A stretch of 64,000 nt of DNA from Candidatus Nitrospira kreftii (GTDB taxonomy: Bacteria > Nitrospirota > Nitrospiria > Nitrospirales > Nitrospiraceae): contig CP047423.1 in NCBI GenBank assembly GCA_014058405.1, positions 1 to 64,000 on the forward strand, in the 5' to 3' direction. The notes under the pieces were generated by a model. That model was not told where the DNA came from. It searched no databases and saw nothing but the letters and a program-made list of their open reading frames with translations. This document shows positions 62,392 through 64,000 of this stretch, in pieces (positions within the stretch are counted from its first letter, which is position 1; every line of letters starts with the position of its first letter). The translations under genes and the position numbers were made by a program.

Positions 62392-62913
62392 TTGCACCTT
62401 GCCAGTCATCTCATTGTCTCGTGGTTGGTAGGGCAGCATCTCCCGGAGCGACGGGACCGGCTCTTGGTCGCCTACGCTGGAGTCGCACCGGATCTCGACG
62501 GGCTCTCGCTTGTAGCAGGCGTCGATGCCTACGGGCGCTGGCATCATGTGCTCACGCATGGGATCGCGGGCGCCACACTCGTCACGATCTGTGCCGCGAG
62601 CCTGGCGAAAGACCAGCGTCGTGTCGCATGGCTGGCGTTCCTGGCCTTTCACGTCCATCTTCTCGGTGACTTCTTCGGCAGCGGATACGGATGGGGCATC
62701 ACCTATTGGTTCCCATTTAGCAAGCATGTCTTCATGGCTCCTATCCAATGGGACTTGAACGCCTGGCCAAACGTGGCAACCACTGGAGTGGCGTTGGCCT
62801 TCTCGGGGTGGCTTGCCATTCGATACGGGCGCACTGTGGCTGAAACCATGGTTCCCCGTCGTTGGGATGCGGTAATCGTCGAGAGGCTTCGAAACCGATT
62901 CGGCCGCCCGTAG
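62392..62913 (+). CDS. YdjM-like metal-dependent hydrolase family membrane protein
   Basis: 173 residues of the YdjM/LexA-binding-membrane-protein-like family: HLIVSWLVGQHL, GVAPDLDGLS, WHHVLTHGI and FHVHLLGDFFGSGYGWGITYWFPFS contain the conserved His/Asp residues. Three or four hydrophobic helices suggest an inner-membrane enzyme. The start is TTG at 62,392 with GGGAG upstream. It is probably the first backbone gene after the island region. Confidence 0.8.
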   Translation: MHLASHLIVSWLVGQHLPERRDRLLVAYAGVAPDLDGLSLVAGVDAYGRWHHVLTHGIAGATLVTICAASLAKDQRRVAWLAFLAFHVHLLGDFFGSGYGWGITYWFPFSKHVFMAPIQWDLNAWPNVATTGVALAFSGWLAIRYGRTVAETMVPRRWDAVIVERLRNRFGRP

Positions 62914-63109
62914 CAGTTTCCCTAAGCCAACCGAGTGATCTCCTGAGTGGAGGAGTGTGTCTTGTGAAAAGCAGACGATCGGCTGTGCTGAGATGGCTGG
63001 CGGTAGGTCAAGCGTGAAGAAGATGTCGGCAGCTTCTCTCGACACGTCAAACGAAAGCAACATGTAGGTGATTCTCCTTCGGTCCCTTCCGATCAGGACA
63101 CACGAGCGC

Positions 63110-63925
63110 TTAGTGATTGACGTGCGGGAGTGGCGCAGGTCGCCACGCGTTCGGTGCTGAGGGGGAGGATATTGGGGCTGCCCGTCCCTGAATCAGCTGG
63201 TTGAACGTTGGCTCGGGTTGGGTGGAAATCGTCAGCTCCATTGGGTCGGTCCCGAAGCGAGGCCGCAGCCAAACGGATGTGGTATCCACATTTCTCTCCA
63301 AGACAGTCGCGCGCAGTCTGATCGTCGGATCGCCCGGGCGTGTCACGACGTAGAGCGTGCCGGGGGCACTCGACGCCAGCAACCCATCGAAGGGCAGATC
63401 GGTCGTCAGGCAGACGTGCTGATAGGTCAGTGGAACACCCGCTCGAAAATACGGACTGACGATGGAGGTCGGACCAGAGACACAGGGTAGTGTTTCGCCG
63501 CGTCCAACCGCCATTTTGAGATCGGCGTGTAATGAGGAGAGCTGAGCACGGACGGGGTTGCGGACTCTCTGAGCCATATTGAGACCGTCGATCCTGGGGA
63601 ATGCTGGGTGCTGCTGTAAGCTCTGATTGGGAACTAGCATGATGACGAACGACATCACGATGGGGAGCCATAGCCATCGAAGGTGCGCTTCACGTATGAA
63701 GAGCACTCGCCCGGCCGCCAATAACGTCCCGAGGCTCAGCAGCCCCCACCACGCTGCGTCACCAAGATAATCGTGCTCCACATAGTACACATCACCCTGC
63801 GGGACTTGAGTCCAGTCCCTGAGCATGATGTAGGCCACTCCAAGCCCCAGGAGAGGACCCACCATACTGAGCAGGGCCAGGCCTATACGCAAGAACGTTC
63901 CGAGCCGCATGAACCACAGCGCCAT
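63110..63925 (-). CDS. Hypothetical membrane protein
   Basis: 271 residues with three N-terminal hydrophobic segments (IGLALLSMVGPLLGLGVAYIML, WWGLLSLGTLLAAGRVLF, WLWLPIVMSFVIMLVP) and a soluble C-terminal domain of 150 residues (LPFDGLLASSAPGTLYVVTRPGDPTIRLRA). The family is not recognised. A proline-rich C-terminal tail ends HVNH. It stands alone; no promoter visible in the 75 bases left in the window. Confidence 0.7.
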   Translation of the reverse strand: MALWFMRLGTFLRIGLALLSMVGPLLGLGVAYIMLRDWTQVPQGDVYYVEHDYLGDAAWWGLLSLGTLLAAGRVLFIREAHLRWLWLPIVMSFVIMLVPNQSLQQHPAFPRIDGLNMAQRVRNPVRAQLSSLHADLKMAVGRGETLPCVSGPTSIVSPYFRAGVPLTYQHVCLTTDLPFDGLLASSAPGTLYVVTRPGDPTIRLRATVLERNVDTTSVWLRPRFGTDPMELTISTQPEPTFNQLIQGRAAPISSPSAPNAWRPAPLPHVNH

Positions 63926-64000
63926 ACCCAGTCACTCTAGCAGACGGTGCTGGTGTGACGAAGCAGAAGCAGATTCTCTGGAGGGCCACGCCAGCCTATG

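Overview
The window starts at the first base of dnaA and runs dnaA-dnaN-gyrB-gyrA, so it is almost certainly the conventional start of a circular bacterial chromosome; the origin itself would lie just before base 1. The gene set (E. coli-type long GyrB, DciA, SmpB, malate dehydrogenase, the membrane half of PuuD, a NuoF-ferredoxin pair, a NorD-like VWA protein, a ferredoxin-thioredoxin reductase-like catalytic chain) together with a 125-bp palindromic intergenic repeat suggests Nitrospira or a close relative in the Nitrospirota. That assignment is inference from gene content, not a database match.

Bases 1-28,200 are core chromosome: replication and topology genes, a two-component system followed by an unannotated 26-residue membrane peptide, a redox/secreted-protein pair, the NorD-like protein, mdh, nuoF-fdx, an A-type Fe-S carrier, a 6-pyruvoyl-tetrahydropterin-synthase-like gene fused end to end with folE, rarA, a PilZ protein, an ABC-F ATPase, tRNA-Ala(GGC) and purA. 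purA has a strong promoter followed within a few bases by an intrinsic-terminator hairpin.

A 32.4-kb genomic island sits in tRNA-Lys(UUU) (28,209-28,284). It is bounded by a perfect 45-bp direct repeat of the tRNA 3' end (28,240-28,284 and 60,667-60,711), carries a tyrosine integrase next to the tRNA, and has a doubled TGTGCTAA motif near both ends. A degraded third att core at 61,809 suggests an older, tandem island end. From left to right the island holds: integrase/excisionase and a RadC protein; a compact filamentous-phage (inovirus-like) gene set on the minus strand (rolling-circle Rep, ssDNA-binding protein, adsorption protein, pVI-like protein, Zot/pI, two related coat proteins and several tiny membrane proteins); a type I restriction-modification operon with an AbiE toxin-antitoxin pair nested between hsdM and hsdS and an HsdR carrying a C-terminal AlbA_2-like domain; an HNH-type protein; an AT-rich segment with a multi-span membrane protein and a four-gene exported module (lipoprotein, metzincin-subtilisin fusion, trypsin-like protease, YejA-like peptide-binding protein); and near the right end a ParA fragment, a DUF2188 protein, a Cas2-fold SinR-like protein, an XRE/ImmA pair and a HigBA pair with a frameshifted toxin.

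A small gene cassette of about 450 bp (conserved structured leader, ribosome-binding site, 81-codon gene, hairpin terminator) is present four times in the same orientation (46.2, 48.1, 57.1 and 61.9 kb). Only the 48.1-kb copy is intact. The copies lie exactly at the borders between cargo modules, so they look like recombination-prone delimiters of the accessory DNA.

The two items most likely to be undescribed are the exported dual-protease module at 49.0-56.2 kb and the repeated leader-gene-terminator cassette that brackets it.
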